Source: Micromonospora tarensis (lineage in GTDB: Bacteria; Actinomycetota; Actinomycetes; Mycobacteriales; Micromonosporaceae). From it: a DNA stretch of 33,068 bases. The stretch's first letter is position 1. Each line of letters starts with the position of its first letter. Positions 1 through 9,030 of this stretch are shown in pieces. Below the pieces are notes generated by a model. That model saw only the letters and a list, made by a program, of their open reading frames with translations. It had not been told where the DNA came from and did no database searches. The position numbers and the translations under genes were made by a program. Location of the stretch: NCBI RefSeq assembly GCF_016803395.1, contig NZ_JAEVHL010000046.1:1-33068 (forward strand). The letters are read 5' to 3'.

Positions 1-92
1 ACCGGAGGATGTAGGGCACGCCGGTCGAGGCCAGACCCGCTCGCCGGGGCGTACGCCAGGTCGGCCACCTCGGGGTCGGCGCGGCGCTCGCC

Positions 93-572
93 GTGGGCGC
101 GGTGGTGGCCGGCGTCCGGCTGCGTCGGGGTGACCGGCCGCGCTCGGTGCTGATCGGGTTGCTGGCCGTCTGCGTCGCGGCGCTGATCGCGGTACGCACC
201 GGCCGGGCCGAGAACTTCTTTCTGATCCAGGTGTTGTCGAACGCGGCGAGCGCGCTCGCCTGGACGGTCAGCATCGTGGTGCGCTGGCCACTGCTCGGGG
301 TGCTGGTCGGCGCGGCGTTGGGTCAGCGCGCCCGGTGGCGGCGCGACCCGGCGCTGTTGCGCGGGTACGGCCGGGCCAGTTGGGTGTGGACGGCGACCTA
401 CCTGCTGCGGCTGACGGTGTTCGTGCCGCTGTACCTGGGTGGGCAGGTGCTCGCGTTGGTGGTGGCCCGGGTGGCGTTGACCTGGCCGCTGGTCGCCGCG
501 GCGCTCGCGCTGAGCTGGGTGGTGCTGCGGCGGTCGCTGCCGGCCGGCACCCGGGTCTGCGTCACCCGCTGA
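93..572 (+). CDS. DUF3159 family membrane protein, N-terminus missing
   Basis: Membrane protein of unknown function that I recognise as the DUF3159 family of actinobacteria. Visible family features are a first hydrophobic stretch, then GLLAVCVAALIAVRTGRAENFF, followed by a hydrophobic segment around SIVVRWPLLGVLVG, the WRRDPALLRGYGRASW stretch and two further C-terminal hydrophobic segments. Members are usually about 200 residues or more, so roughly the first 50 to 70 residues are absent. The frame is open from position 15, just after an in-frame TAG at 12-14, but the first 50 bases give no family-like sequence in any frame. The GTG at 93 is therefore only a nominal start. The truncation may come from a contig edge, an indel near position 50, or real loss. 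It is convergent with the GH48 gene. Confidence 0.6.
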   Translation: MGAVVAGVRLRRGDRPRSVLIGLLAVCVAALIAVRTGRAENFFLIQVLSNAASALAWTVSIVVRWPLLGVLVGAALGQRARWRRDPALLRGYGRASWVWTATYLLRLTVFVPLYLGGQVLALVVARVALTWPLVAAALALSWVVLRRSLPAGTRVCVTR

Positions 573-652
573 CCGCGGGCCCGGCCGCCGGGGGGAGCGT
601 CGCACCGCCGCGCTGAATCGGGCGCGGCACGACGGATCATGGGCAAAAAAGT

Positions 653-684
653 GGAGAGGCCGCCACGGGGGGAGCGGCCTCTCC
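653..684 (-). terminator. Rho-independent terminator of the GH48 gene
   Basis: Perfect 11-bp inverted repeat (653-663 GGAGAGGCCGC with 674-684) around a 10-nt loop. On the minus strand the stem is followed two bases later by six T (complement of AAAAAA at 645-650). This is a classical intrinsic terminator about 250 bp past the GH48 stop. The rest of 573-931 has no coding signal. Confidence 0.8.
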
Positions 685-731
685 GGTGACGTACGTTACT
701 CCGTCGGGGACCCCGGTGTGATCCCGTGACG

Positions 732-753
732 GCCCGAATTTCTGGGCTTTTTT
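732..753 (+). terminator. Weak terminator-like hairpin with T tract
   Basis: Short GCCC/GGGC stem (732-735 with 744-747) followed directly by TTTTTT at 748-753 on the plus strand. The stem has only 4 bp, so the call is weak. It would stop transcription from the DUF3159 side in the convergent gap. Confidence 0.35.
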
Positions 754-931
754 GCGGCTGGCTCCAGTCCGGGCGGTGGGGTGGGCCAGCCGATCCGCTG
801 CGTCGGCCAGATGGCCGGCCCACCCCGGCCTGACCGTGGGTGTCAGGCCGTCCGCCGGTCGGGGTCCGTCGTTCCCCGGACCCCGCCGGACCCCCGGGGT
901 GGGCGGTCCACGCCACCCACCCCGGGTTGCC

Positions 932-3838
932 TCAGCCGTTCGGGAACAGGCTGCCGTAGTCGGCGTACGCCATGGCGACGTCAGCCTGGGCCCAGAACCG
1001 GTGGTAGTTGAAGGTCGGTTCCGGACCACCGTTCAGGTATGCCTGCACCTTGGGCCAGTCCGGGTCGTTCTTGTAGAAGGACCGGATGTCCAGGAAGCTC
1101 TTGCCGGCGGCGATGGTGTCGCCGTTCGGCATCTTCCCGGTCCAGCCGGACGGGACGTAGAGGCCCTGCCCGGTGGACGCGTTGTAGGTGTCGTCGAAGC
1201 GCCGGTAGTCGCCGCGCGTCTCGGTGGTGGAGACACCCTTGGCGTCGCTGGCCGCGTGCAGCGCGTCCAGCAGCCCCTTGGCGGTGTCCTTGGCCGCCGT
1301 GTTGCCCGACTTGGCCGCGTACGCGATCAGGGTCCGGGCGTAGGCGGCGGCGACACCGACGTCCTGGCCCTTGCTGATGACCTCGACGTGCAGGTTGGTG
1401 TTGGGTTGCGGGCTGCTCGGGTTCCAGGTGGTCGGCTGACCGGTCCACGCCATGTCCGACGGGATCGACCAGCTGGTCCCCAGGGTGGTGTTGGCGATCG
1501 CCCACGGCACCCACTTGTCCAGCAGGGCCTTGGCCTTGGCGTTGCCGGTCTGCAGGTACAGCTCGGCGATCCGCTGCATCGACCAGGCCTGCATGCCGAA
1601 CCACTGGTTGGACGGCGGGTCGTTGTAGACCGGGTCGACGTCGTAGAACATGCCGTAGAAGGTGCTGGTGCCCGACGGCGGCTGGGCGTAGCTGCCGTCC
1701 CAGCTGTTGGTCGCGCCACCGGCGATGCCGCCCTCGGCGGACTGCAGCCAGGTGTAGAACTCCAGCTGCCGTTCGAAGCTCTTGGTCCAGTCGGCGACCG
1801 CGGTCGGCGACTGCGGCTTGAGCTCCGGCGTGTTGGTCAGCGCCCAGGCCGCGAACGGGTTCTGGTAGCCGAAGTGGTTGTGGCTGGAGCCGATCCGCCA
1901 GGACCAGTTCTGGCTGGTGTCGTACGCGCCGCCCCAGGCGTAGTACCAGGACAGCAGGTAGTGCGCCGAGTCCTTGCCGCTGCCGGCGGGGCAGGTGCTG
2001 GCCCCGACGCAGTTGCCGATCTTCTTGAAGTACTTGTCGAACATCGCGTACCGCAGATAGTCGCCCATCTTGGCGGCCTTGGCCACGGTGGCGGCCACGT
2101 CGGCCTGCTTGTTCTGCGCCTTGGCCCAGGTCAGCGCCCAGTACGCGGCCTGCACCGCGCGGGCGTCGGCGTCCGGGGCGTTGGTGTACTTCCACTGCTT
2201 GGCGGGCGCGCCGGTGTCCTTGACGAACAGGTCGAGGTAGCCGTACTGACCGCCGTGCTTGAAGGTGTCGCAGGACGGCTGCGGAACGGTCTCCCACACC
2301 GACTCCTGGGTGCCCCGCTGGAAGGTGTTGATGTAGGCCGGCTTGGTGGTGCCGTCGCCGCAGTGGCCGAAGCCGTAGGTGTTGTCGACGTCCATCAGCC
2401 AGTGCATGCCGTAGATGTCGCCGGTGCCGTAGGTGGACTGCAACTCCGAGCGGAGCGGGTCCTGCCCGACCGGGACGTTCGGGTTCAGTGCCGAGGGGTA
2501 CTGGCTGGGCAGGTTGTACTCCGCCGCGTACTGCGGCGTCCCGGCGGAACCAGCGGTGGGCTGGTCGGCGTGCGTCGGGATGATGTACTTCTCCATCACG
2601 GTCCAGGCGTTGTTGAACGGTGCCCAGTTCTGGGTGACCCGTCCGTAGTTCGCCTCCAACCAGAGCCAGAAGCTGAACGCCTCCGACGTGGTCTCGTGGC
2701 CGTGGTCGGGCGCCTCGACGATCAGCGTCTCCACCGAGTGGTACGGCACGCCCTCGGGGCTGAAGTAGCCCGAGTTCTTGATCTTGCCGTACTGCTCCAG
2801 GAAGCGCGCGACGTAGGTGTTGTCGCCACCGGGCGTGTCGTTGTCGATCTCGGTGGCGGTGACCGCCAGCGGAGCCAGACCGGTGGCGGACGCGGTGATG
2901 GTGGCGGCGCCCCCGGCGGTGTCGGTGTCCTCCGCCGCGGCGACCGTGACGGTGACCCCGGTGTTCCAGTTGGTCGGGGTCAGCGTGGCGGTGGCCGGCG
3001 AGACCGTGACGTCGGTGTCGCCGGTGCGGGTGAGGGTGACCGGCACGCTGGCCGTCGGCGCGGCGCTGAGTTTCAGGTTGAAGGTCGCGGTGCCACCCTC
3101 GCTGACGCTCACCGCGGACGGGGTGGCGACCAGCGTCGGCCCGGTGGCGGCGGTGACCGTGAACGCCTTCTCGGCTACCCCGATGCCGTTGGCGTTGTCG
3201 TACGCCTTGGCCTGCACGGTGTAGCTGCCGGCCGGCAGGTCTTCCTGGGTGTACTCGTACGGGGCGGTGGTGTCGGTGTTGATCAGCAGGCCGTTGCGGT
3301 AGAACTCGACCTTGCTGATCGTCCCGTCCGGGTCGCTGGCGGTGGCGGTCAGCGGCACGTCAGCCGGCGCGGTGAACGGCCCGGTCGGCAGGCCGAGGGA
3401 GACCGTCGGCGGCTGGTTGGCCGGGGTGCCGTTGCACGGGGTGCCGTTGAGGGTGAACGAGGTGGGCTTCGGATTGCTCCCCGAGTGGGAGCCGTTGAAG
3501 CCGATGGTGGTGGAGGCCCCGGTGCCGAGGTTGCCGTTGTACGACTCGTTGGTAGCGGTGACCTCGCTGCCGGACTGGCTGAACCGGGCCGACCAGCCCT
3601 GGGCGACCCGCTGGCTGCTGTTCGGGAAGGTCCACTTGAGCGTCCAGTTGCTGATCGGGTCGCCCAGGTTCTTGATCGTCACGTTGGCGGTGAAGCCGGT
3701 GTTCCAGTCGTTCGTCGCGTAGACCACGTCGCAGGCGGGCGCGGCCTGTGCGGCGCCGGCAGGCAGGGTCACCCCGCCGACGGCGAGCACGGCGGCGGCG
3801 ACTATCGCCACGCGACGGCGTCGTGCCAGTTGTCTCAT
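932..3838 (-). CDS. Secreted GH48 cellobiohydrolase with CBM2, Ig-like and Calx-beta-like modules
   Basis: Processive exocellulase (cellulose 1,4-beta-cellobiosidase acting from reducing ends), secreted to attack crystalline cellulose. The 968 residues read as: signal peptide about 1-33 (Arg-rich start, hydrophobic core, cleavage near AAQA-AP); family 2 carbohydrate-binding module about 36-135, with flanking cysteines 36 and 135 and conserved tryptophans; Ig-like domain 141-230; Calx-beta-like domain 234-333; GH48 catalytic domain about 339-968. The motif HGHETTSEAF carries the GH48 general acid glutamate, Glu382. The ATG at 3838 is chosen because it opens the signal peptide and follows GAGGAG; the frame is open further upstream but without signal-peptide character. 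The linker order (CBM2, Ig-like, Calx-beta, catalytic) differs from a plain CBM2-FnIII arrangement. A CebR-type box lies 261 bp upstream and a T-tract terminator downstream. Confidence 0.95.
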   Translation of the reverse strand: MRQLARRRRVAIVAAAVLAVGGVTLPAGAAQAAPACDVVYATNDWNTGFTANVTIKNLGDPISNWTLKWTFPNSSQRVAQGWSARFSQSGSEVTATNESYNGNLGTGASTTIGFNGSHSGSNPKPTSFTLNGTPCNGTPANQPPTVSLGLPTGPFTAPADVPLTATASDPDGTISKVEFYRNGLLINTDTTAPYEYTQEDLPAGSYTVQAKAYDNANGIGVAEKAFTVTAATGPTLVATPSAVSVSEGGTATFNLKLSAAPTASVPVTLTRTGDTDVTVSPATATLTPTNWNTGVTVTVAAAEDTDTAGGAATITASATGLAPLAVTATEIDNDTPGGDNTYVARFLEQYGKIKNSGYFSPEGVPYHSVETLIVEAPDHGHETTSEAFSFWLWLEANYGRVTQNWAPFNNAWTVMEKYIIPTHADQPTAGSAGTPQYAAEYNLPSQYPSALNPNVPVGQDPLRSELQSTYGTGDIYGMHWLMDVDNTYGFGHCGDGTTKPAYINTFQRGTQESVWETVPQPSCDTFKHGGQYGYLDLFVKDTGAPAKQWKYTNAPDADARAVQAAYWALTWAKAQNKQADVAATVAKAAKMGDYLRYAMFDKYFKKIGNCVGASTCPAGSGKDSAHYLLSWYYAWGGAYDTSQNWSWRIGSSHNHFGYQNPFAAWALTNTPELKPQSPTAVADWTKSFERQLEFYTWLQSAEGGIAGGATNSWDGSYAQPPSGTSTFYGMFYDVDPVYNDPPSNQWFGMQAWSMQRIAELYLQTGNAKAKALLDKWVPWAIANTTLGTSWSIPSDMAWTGQPTTWNPSSPQPNTNLHVEVISKGQDVGVAAAYARTLIAYAAKSGNTAAKDTAKGLLDALHAASDAKGVSTTETRGDYRRFDDTYNASTGQGLYVPSGWTGKMPNGDTIAAGKSFLDIRSFYKNDPDWPKVQAYLNGGPEPTFNYHRFWAQADVAMAYADYGSLFPNG

Positions 3839-4098
3839 GTGCGCGGTGTCTCCTCGGGCCAGGCCGGGATGGTCCCGGCGGGGCGCCTGCCCGCGAGGGT
3901 GCTGGTCCGCGGGGGATTCGAGGCGCCGGGAAGGTGGTGGTCTCCCCCGGGCCGGCCGGGGTAGGGCGGTGCGGCTCGAGCGGAAGGGATCCCGTCGGCT
4001 GATCGGGTAACCGTGACCGGCGTGGTGCCGCCGGCTGCCCTCGGTGGACCCGCGCTCACGCGACGTGGCTCCGGTCGCGTCGAATCGACAGTGTGCCA

Positions 4099-4112
4099 TG
4101 GAAGCGCTCCCA
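4099..4112 (-). promoter_or_regulatory. CebR/CelR-type operator, box A (GH48 side)
   Basis: TGGAAGCGCTCCCA matches the 14-bp cellulose-regulator palindrome TGGGAGCGCTCCCA (CebR of Streptomyces, CelR of Thermobifida) at 13 of 14 positions. Read on the minus strand it is TGGGAGCGCTTCCA, identical to box B read on the plus strand. Its position upstream of the GH48 gene suggests cellobiose-relieved repression. Confidence 0.85.
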
Positions 4113-4167
4113 CAACAAGCGCGCGGAGCGCCGGATCAGCTCGTTGTTTCGATCTCGTTTTGGGTCT

Positions 4168-4195
4168 TTCACAAAGGCGTGACGGGCGTTACAGT
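4168..4195 (+). promoter_or_regulatory. Putative promoter toward the beta-glucosidase gene
   Basis: TTCACA (4168-4173), a 16-bp spacer and TACAGT (4190-4195) resemble a housekeeping -35/-10 pair. Transcription would start near 4202, which places operator box B (4211-4224) just downstream of +1, a good position for a repressor. The resulting leader to the ATG at 4679 would be about 475 nt. Confidence 0.5.
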
Positions 4196-4210
4196 CGCAA
4201 CATCGGTCGA

Positions 4211-4224
4211 TGGGAGCGCTTCCA
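4211..4224 (+). promoter_or_regulatory. CebR/CelR-type operator, box B
   Basis: TGGGAGCGCTTCCA, 13 of 14 matches to TGGGAGCGCTCCCA. It is the exact reverse complement of box A, 112 bp away, so each divergent gene sees the same asymmetric operator in the same orientation. Confidence 0.85.
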
Positions 4225-4388
4225 TCGACAAGGTTCCAACAAGAAGATCGCTGGGGTCGTCTCTGACGGGCCCGGGGAACCAGACCGAGGGCCGACGACG
4301 GGCCAGCCCGGACGCCGTCGTCAGCCATCGTCCCGCCACACGGAGGGAGGTGGAACCAGAGCCACTCGCGTGGCCCGGCTCCCGCGCG

Positions 4389-4466
4389 ACACACACGGCA
4401 GGACCCAATTCCGCCCGTGTGTGTGCAGTTACGGTGGGGACGGGGGTTGCCCTCCCCCGTCCCCAC
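4389..4466 (+). terminator. Two tandem hairpins in the beta-glucosidase leader
   Basis: First stem: ACACACACGG (4389-4398) with CCGTGTGTGT (4415-4424), 10 bp perfect, 16-nt loop. Second stem: GTGGGGACGGGGG (4434-4446) with its exact complement (4454-4466), 13 bp perfect, 7-nt loop. No T tract follows. They lie between box B and box C, in a stretch without coding signal. They could end a short transcript, act as an attenuator for bglC, or form a small RNA; the sequence does not decide. Confidence 0.5.
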
Positions 4467-4625
4467 ACTAAACCCCCGTACACGATAGGAAAAGAGGCCG
4501 ACGGGACAGGCGCGCCGCGCCGCCCGGACGGCCTCGTTCGCTGCTCGGGGCCACACCCGCCGCCAGCCCGCCAACGCCGGTCGCCAGCACGGCCGGCTGA
4601 CCGGCCGGCAGCTCCTGCCCTATCA

Positions 4626-4639
4626 TGGGAGCGCTCCCG
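4626..4639 (+). promoter_or_regulatory. CebR/CelR-type operator, box C (proximal to bglC)
   Basis: TGGGAGCGCTCCCG, 13 of 14 matches to the consensus, with the mismatch in the last base. It ends 39 bp before the beta-glucosidase ATG, close enough to block a proximal promoter or elongation. Confidence 0.85.
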
Positions 4640-4678
4640 AATCTTTCGGCGGTGGCCCCGTATCCATGAGGAGAATCC

Positions 4679-6076
4679 ATGTCGATACCTACCGGGCCCG
4701 CCGGCCCGCTGCGCTTCCCGGACAACTTTGGCTGGGGCGCGGCCACCTCGGCGTACCAGATCGAGGGCGCCGCCAAGGAGGACGGGCGCGGCGAGTCGGT
4801 CTGGGACACCTTCAGTCGCGTCCCGGGTCGCACCCGCAACGGTGACACCGGCGACGTGGCCGCCGACCACTACCACCGGTACGCCGAGGACCTCGACCTC
4901 ATGCGTGACCTCGGGTTGCGCAGCTACCGCTTCTCCATCTCCTGGCCACGGATCCAGCCCGACGGCACCGGCGCGCCCAACCAGCGAGGGCTCGACTTCT
5001 ACCGCCGCCTCATCGACGGCCTGCACGATCGTGGCATCAGCCCGATGGCCACCCTGTTCCACTGGGACCTCCCCCAGGCGTTGCAGGACGCCGAGGGCTG
5101 GGAGTCCCGCGACACCGCCTACCGCTTCGCCGACTACGCCGACGCGGTCTTCCGCGCTCTCGGCGACCGGGTGCCGGCCTGGCTCACCATCAACGAACCC
5201 AAGACCGTCGTGCAGAACGGCTACCTCATCGGCCATCACGCCCCCGGCCGGCAGGACCCCGACGCCGCGTACCTGGTCGCCCACCACCTGCAACTCGCAC
5301 ACGGGCTCGCGGTCGACGCGCTACGGGCCACCGGCAGCGACAGCCGGATCGGCCCCGCCCTCAACCTGCACCCCTGCTACCCGGCCGAGGACTCCCCGCA
5401 GGCCGCCGCCGCTGCCCGGCTCTACGACGGCTACGAGAACCGCCTCTACCTCGACTCGCTGCTCAAGGGCAGCTACCCGGCGGACGTGCTGGCCGACCTG
5501 GGGCCGCGGAGCCGGATGGTCCAGGGCATCCGCGACGGCGACCTGGCGATCATCTCCGCGCCGATCGACCTGCTGGCCGTGCAGTACTACACGCCGATCT
5601 ACGTCACCGCCGACGGCGGCACCGAGCACCGCTGGGCGACCTCCGAGGCCGAGTGGCAGCAGATCTACCCCGAGGGGATGTACGACATCCTGACCCGGGT
5701 CACCCGCGACTACGGCCCGATTCCGCTGACCATCACCGAGAACGGGCTGCCCACCCCGGACACCATGGGCCCGGACGGCACCGTCGACGACGCCGGCCGG
5801 ATCGCCTTCCTGCGTGACCACCTCGCCGCCGCGCACCGGGCGATGGCCGCCGGCGTGCCGCTGGAGAGCTTCCACGTCTGGTCCCTACTGGACAACTTCG
5901 AGTGGGCCGAGGGGTACGACCAGCGGTGGGGACTGGTCTATGTGGACTACCCGAGCCAGCGGCGGGTGCTCAAGAAGAGCGCCACCTGGTACCGGTCCGT
6001 CATCGCCGACGCGGCCTCTGAACGGCCGCCACCCGGACAGCCGGGCCCGGACGGCTCGGCTTCGGTGAGCCGGTGA
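4679..6076 (+). CDS. bglC: GH1 beta-glucosidase (BglC-like)
   Basis: Cytoplasmic family 1 glycoside hydrolase that should cleave cellobiose and short cello-oligosaccharides to glucose. The 465 residues have no signal peptide and cover the whole TIM barrel, which is normal GH1 length. Visible markers are the N-terminal signature FGWGAATSAYQIEGA (17-31), HWDLP (128-132), the acid/base glutamate in TINEP (Glu173), the nucleophile in ITENG (Glu354), and the C-terminal LLDNFEWAEGYDQRWGLVYVDY region. The ATG at 4679 follows GAGGAG at a good distance. It diverges from the GH48 exocellulase and shares the CebR-type boxes with it, the arrangement known for bglC in cellulolytic actinomycetes. The matching cellobiose ABC transporter is not in this window. 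Confidence 0.95.
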   Translation: MSIPTGPAGPLRFPDNFGWGAATSAYQIEGAAKEDGRGESVWDTFSRVPGRTRNGDTGDVAADHYHRYAEDLDLMRDLGLRSYRFSISWPRIQPDGTGAPNQRGLDFYRRLIDGLHDRGISPMATLFHWDLPQALQDAEGWESRDTAYRFADYADAVFRALGDRVPAWLTINEPKTVVQNGYLIGHHAPGRQDPDAAYLVAHHLQLAHGLAVDALRATGSDSRIGPALNLHPCYPAEDSPQAAAAARLYDGYENRLYLDSLLKGSYPADVLADLGPRSRMVQGIRDGDLAIISAPIDLLAVQYYTPIYVTADGGTEHRWATSEAEWQQIYPEGMYDILTRVTRDYGPIPLTITENGLPTPDTMGPDGTVDDAGRIAFLRDHLAAAHRAMAAGVPLESFHVWSLLDNFEWAEGYDQRWGLVYVDYPSQRRVLKKSATWYRSVIADAASERPPPGQPGPDGSASVSR

Positions 6077-6085
6077 CCGTCCGGG
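6046..6085. terminator. Hairpin over the bglC stop codon (convergent terminator)
   Basis: CCCGGACGG (6046-6054) pairs perfectly with CCGTCCGGG (6077-6085), with GCTC/GAGC able to extend pairing inside. It covers the bglC stop codon in the 24-bp gap to the convergent cvnB gene. No T tract. Confidence 0.5.
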
Positions 6086-6100
6086 CTTCGGCCAACCAGG

Positions 6101-6523
6101 TCAGCGGGGCAGCGCCTGCTGCAACTCCGCCCGCAGCGCCGGGGTGAGCATCTCCCCCGCCTGCTTGGCCAGCCGAGCCATCTCGTAGCCCACCACGCCG
6201 ATGTCCGCGTCGCCGGCGGCCAGCGTGGCCAGGATCGAACCGTCGCGGATCTGCATCACCAGGAAGTAGCCGCGGCCCATCTCGACCACCGTCTGCTTGA
6301 CGACATCCCCGTCGAACATCTGGGCGGCGCCCGCCGTGATGCTCATCAACCCGGAGGTCACCGCGGCGAGCTTGTCCGCGTTGTCGCGGGGCAGGTGATC
6401 GGAGATGGCCACCAACAGCCCATCGGAGGAGACCACCACCGCGTGCGCCACACCCGGCACCCGCTCCGCGAACGCGCTCACCAGCCAACTGAGGTCACGC
6501 GCCTCCTGGCTCAACGTCGTCAC
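6101..6523 (-). CDS. cvnB: Roadblock/LC7 domain protein (CvnB-like)
   Basis: Small protein (140 residues) filling one Roadblock/LC7 domain, the second component of actinobacterial conservons, where it works with a sensor kinase (CvnA), a DUF742 protein (CvnC) and a small GTPase (CvnD). Family features are [34 protein letters not shown] at the start and [25 protein letters not shown] in the middle. The GTG start at 6523 overlaps the stop of the upstream kinase as GTGA, implying translational coupling. The usual next genes (DUF742 and GTPase) are absent: the convergent beta-glucosidase gene follows directly. Confidence 0.9.
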   Translation of the reverse strand: MTTLSQEARDLSWLVSAFAERVPGVAHAVVVSSDGLLVAISDHLPRDNADKLAAVTSGLMSITAGAAQMFDGDVVKQTVVEMGRGYFLVMQIRDGSILATLAAGDADIGVVGYEMARLAKQAGEMLTPALRAELQQALPR

Positions 6524-9030
6524 TGTTGTCGTCCCCCTTCGTCGTGCCCCCCGGACGGTGGCACGGGTATCTCGGTGGTGTCCTCGGCCTCGGCGCGCCG
6601 TACTCCGCTGTAGAGCCGCGAGAGCATGCCGCCGACCGCCTCCGGGTCCGGGTCGGTGCGGTTCGGTGCCGACGTCGGTTGTGCCGAACGGGTGACCGCG
6701 CTCAACTGCGCCATGGGCACCCGCACCGGCAGCCCTCGCTCGTTGGTGCCGGCGGTCACCGGAACGCTCGGCGGGGCGACCGGCGCGGGCACCGCCGGCA
6801 CGGTCGGGCCCTGCCGTGAATACCAGCCGCCGCCGTCGCGGACAGCCGCCGGGGTCAGGACGTCCTCGGCGCGTACCGGCACCGGGCGGCCTGGCGTGGC
6901 ACGGCGACGCTCGGCGGGCGCGGCCACCGGCAGGTCCCGTGCGGCGGCGCCCAGCCCGGCCGTGGGCTGCGCGACCACCCCCCGGGCCGCGCTCGTCGCC
7001 AGCATCCGCGCCGGCGCTGGTTGGTCCAGCTCCCCCGGGCCCGGCGGGGCCAGCAGCAGCGCCGGCATGCCGAGCCGGGCGACCAGCCCACCCTCGCCAC
7101 CGTGCAGCCGCACCTGGACGCCCAGCCGGGCGGCCAGGTGGCTGACCACGAAGTGGCCCATCCGCTCCACTGTCGCGACGTCCGCCGCCGGAGGGCTGGC
7201 CAGCACCGCGTTCGCCTGGTCCAGCGCCGCCGGACTCATGCCCAGGCCACTGTCGGCGATCTCGATGAGCGCTGCCGTCCCCTCGGTCCGGGCGGTCACC
7301 ACCACGACGGTGTCCGGGCGGGAGAAGGCGGTGGCGTTTTCCAGCAGCTCGGCCAGCAGGTGGACCAACTCGCCGACGGCGTGCCCGACCACGTACACGT
7401 CGGCCACCGACTCGATGCGAACCCGCTGGTACTGCTCGATCTCGGCGGCGGCGGCCAGCAGCACCGCACCGAGGCCGGCCGGCCGGTTCCACCGGCGGGT
7501 CGACTCGGTGCCGGCGAGCACCAGCAGACTCTCGTCGTTGCGGCGCATCCGGGCGGCCAGGTGGTCGAGCTTGAACAGGTTCTCCAGCTGGTCCGGGTCG
7601 CTCTCCTCCCGCTCCAGGTCGTCCAGCAGCTCCAGCTGGCGCTCCACCAGCACCTGGCTGCGGCGGGCCAGGTTGACGAACATCGCGTTGACGTTGCGCC
7701 GCATGAGCGCCTGCTCGACCGCGACCGTCACCGCGCTGCGGTGCACCGCCACGAACGCCTCGGCCAACTCACCGATCTCGTCGAGCGAACGCACCACCGC
7801 CGGCGCGACCTCGATGCTCGGCACCCCGCCGGTGACCGTCTTCAGCCGGTCCAGGGTGTCCGGCAACTCGTCCTGGGCGATCTTGAGCGCCTGGCTGCGC
7901 AGCAGCCGCATCGAGCGGGCGACCGACCGCCCGACGACCAACGAGATCAGCAGTGCGACCAGCAGGACCGTGACGACCCCACCGACGACCAGCAGGGTGG
8001 CCCGCAGCTGACCGCTGCTGGCGTCGTCGGCCTGCTGGACGGCGTCGTCCAGCACGCCCGCCTCAAGCTGGCGCAGCAGCTCCTGACGCTGCTGACTGGC
8101 CTCCCACCACTGCTCCGCCGGCAGCACCTCGCGCGCCGCGCCGCTGGCCGGCAGGCTGCGCTCCTCCAGCCGGGTGGCGGCCACGAAGAGCGGGGCCAGC
8201 GAGGTCTCGTCGTACCGGCGGATCTGCTCGGTGGTCGCGGCCACCCGGAACGCGCCGAGTGCGGTCAGTTGCTGGGCGCGCAGGTCGGTGAGGACCACCC
8301 GGTCCTCGGTGCCGTAGCGACCCGCGCGGGCGGCGGCGTAGAGCTGGGCCCGCACCTGGGAGGAGAGTTCCTTGACCCGGGCCAGTTGGACGTAGCGCAG
8401 CACCGCGTCGTTCAACGCCGGCTGGTTCTGGCCGGGCGTCGGTTCGGCGAGCAGGTCGAGCATCGCGCTGACGGCCCGGTGGTAGTTGCCCAGGATGGTG
8501 TTGTTGCTGAGCACCGCCGGCGGGATCGCCGGCCGGACGTCGACCACCTGGTCGTACGCCTCCAGTGCCTCCGAGAACGCGACCCGCCACGACGCGTCGG
8601 CGTCGGCCAGGGGCTCGGCGGCCCGGCGGAGCTCCACGATGGCCTTGTCGGTCAACGCCTGCAACGGCCTCAGCACGGTCGCCGCGGCCTGCCGGTCGCC
8701 GCCCCGACGCAGCTCACTCAACTCCCCCGCCGAGCGGTCCCGCTCCTGCTGGAGCTGGTGCACCGCCGCGGTGATCTGCCGGCCGATGCCGACCTGGCCG
8801 GAGAAGTCGTTGAGTGCCGTCGTCCGCCCCACCAGCGTGCTGGTCTGCACCCCGGCGAGCAGGAGGAACGCCATCGACGGCACCACCAGCACGGTGGCGA
8901 GCTTCGTGCTCATCCGCCAGTCCCGCAACCGGAACGGCGACCGCCGCCGGTGCGCCACGACGCGGACATCGAAGCGGCGTCGGCGATGGTTCGACACCGC
9001 GCCGTTCGCCGGCTCGGAACCTGTCGCCAC
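6520..9030 (-). CDS. cvnA: Nitrate/nitrite-sensing-domain histidine kinase (CvnA-like)
   Basis: Membrane sensor kinase of the conservon class, 836 residues. Order: Arg-rich cytoplasmic N-terminus; transmembrane helix about 43-60; extracellular sensor of the NIT type about 65-340; second helix about 344-367; HAMP-like segment about 367-430; dimerisation region with [20 protein letters not shown] (candidate phospho-acceptor His490); HATPase domain with N box [10 protein letters not shown] (561-570) and G box DSGLGM (593-598); long Pro/Ala-rich tail about 660-836, probably disordered. The GTG at 9030 is chosen because GGAGGAGG precedes it; the frame is open further upstream without a better site. 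It is coupled to cvnB. The ligand is unknown: NIT similarity does not prove nitrate sensing. Confidence 0.88.
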   Translation of the reverse strand: MATGSEPANGAVSNHRRRRFDVRVVAHRRRSPFRLRDWRMSTKLATVLVVPSMAFLLLAGVQTSTLVGRTTALNDFSGQVGIGRQITAAVHQLQQERDRSAGELSELRRGGDRQAAATVLRPLQALTDKAIVELRRAAEPLADADASWRVAFSEALEAYDQVVDVRPAIPPAVLSNNTILGNYHRAVSAMLDLLAEPTPGQNQPALNDAVLRYVQLARVKELSSQVRAQLYAAARAGRYGTEDRVVLTDLRAQQLTALGAFRVAATTEQIRRYDETSLAPLFVAATRLEERSLPASGAAREVLPAEQWWEASQQRQELLRQLEAGVLDDAVQQADDASSGQLRATLLVVGGVVTVLLVALLISLVVGRSVARSMRLLRSQALKIAQDELPDTLDRLKTVTGGVPSIEVAPAVVRSLDEIGELAEAFVAVHRSAVTVAVEQALMRRNVNAMFVNLARRSQVLVERQLELLDDLEREESDPDQLENLFKLDHLAARMRRNDESLLVLAGTESTRRWNRPAGLGAVLLAAAAEIEQYQRVRIESVADVYVVGHAVGELVHLLAELLENATAFSRPDTVVVVTARTEGTAALIEIADSGLGMSPAALDQANAVLASPPAADVATVERMGHFVVSHLAARLGVQVRLHGGEGGLVARLGMPALLLAPPGPGELDQPAPARMLATSAARGVVAQPTAGLGAAARDLPVAAPAERRRATPGRPVPVRAEDVLTPAAVRDGGGWYSRQGPTVPAVPAPVAPPSVPVTAGTNERGLPVRVPMAQLSAVTRSAQPTSAPNRTDPDPEAVGGMLSRLYSGVRRAEAEDTTEIPVPPSGGHDEGGRQQ

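Noticed and set aside
752..3964. 1070-residue plus-strand open frame opposite the GH48 gene
   Set aside because: Shadow of the GH48 coding strand in high-GC DNA; composition is Gly/Val/Arg-rich and no domain is recognisable.
4044..5693. Long plus-strand frame running into the beta-glucosidase gene
   Set aside because: Out of frame with GH1 and covers the operator region; Pro/Arg/Thr-rich composition is a shadow pattern.
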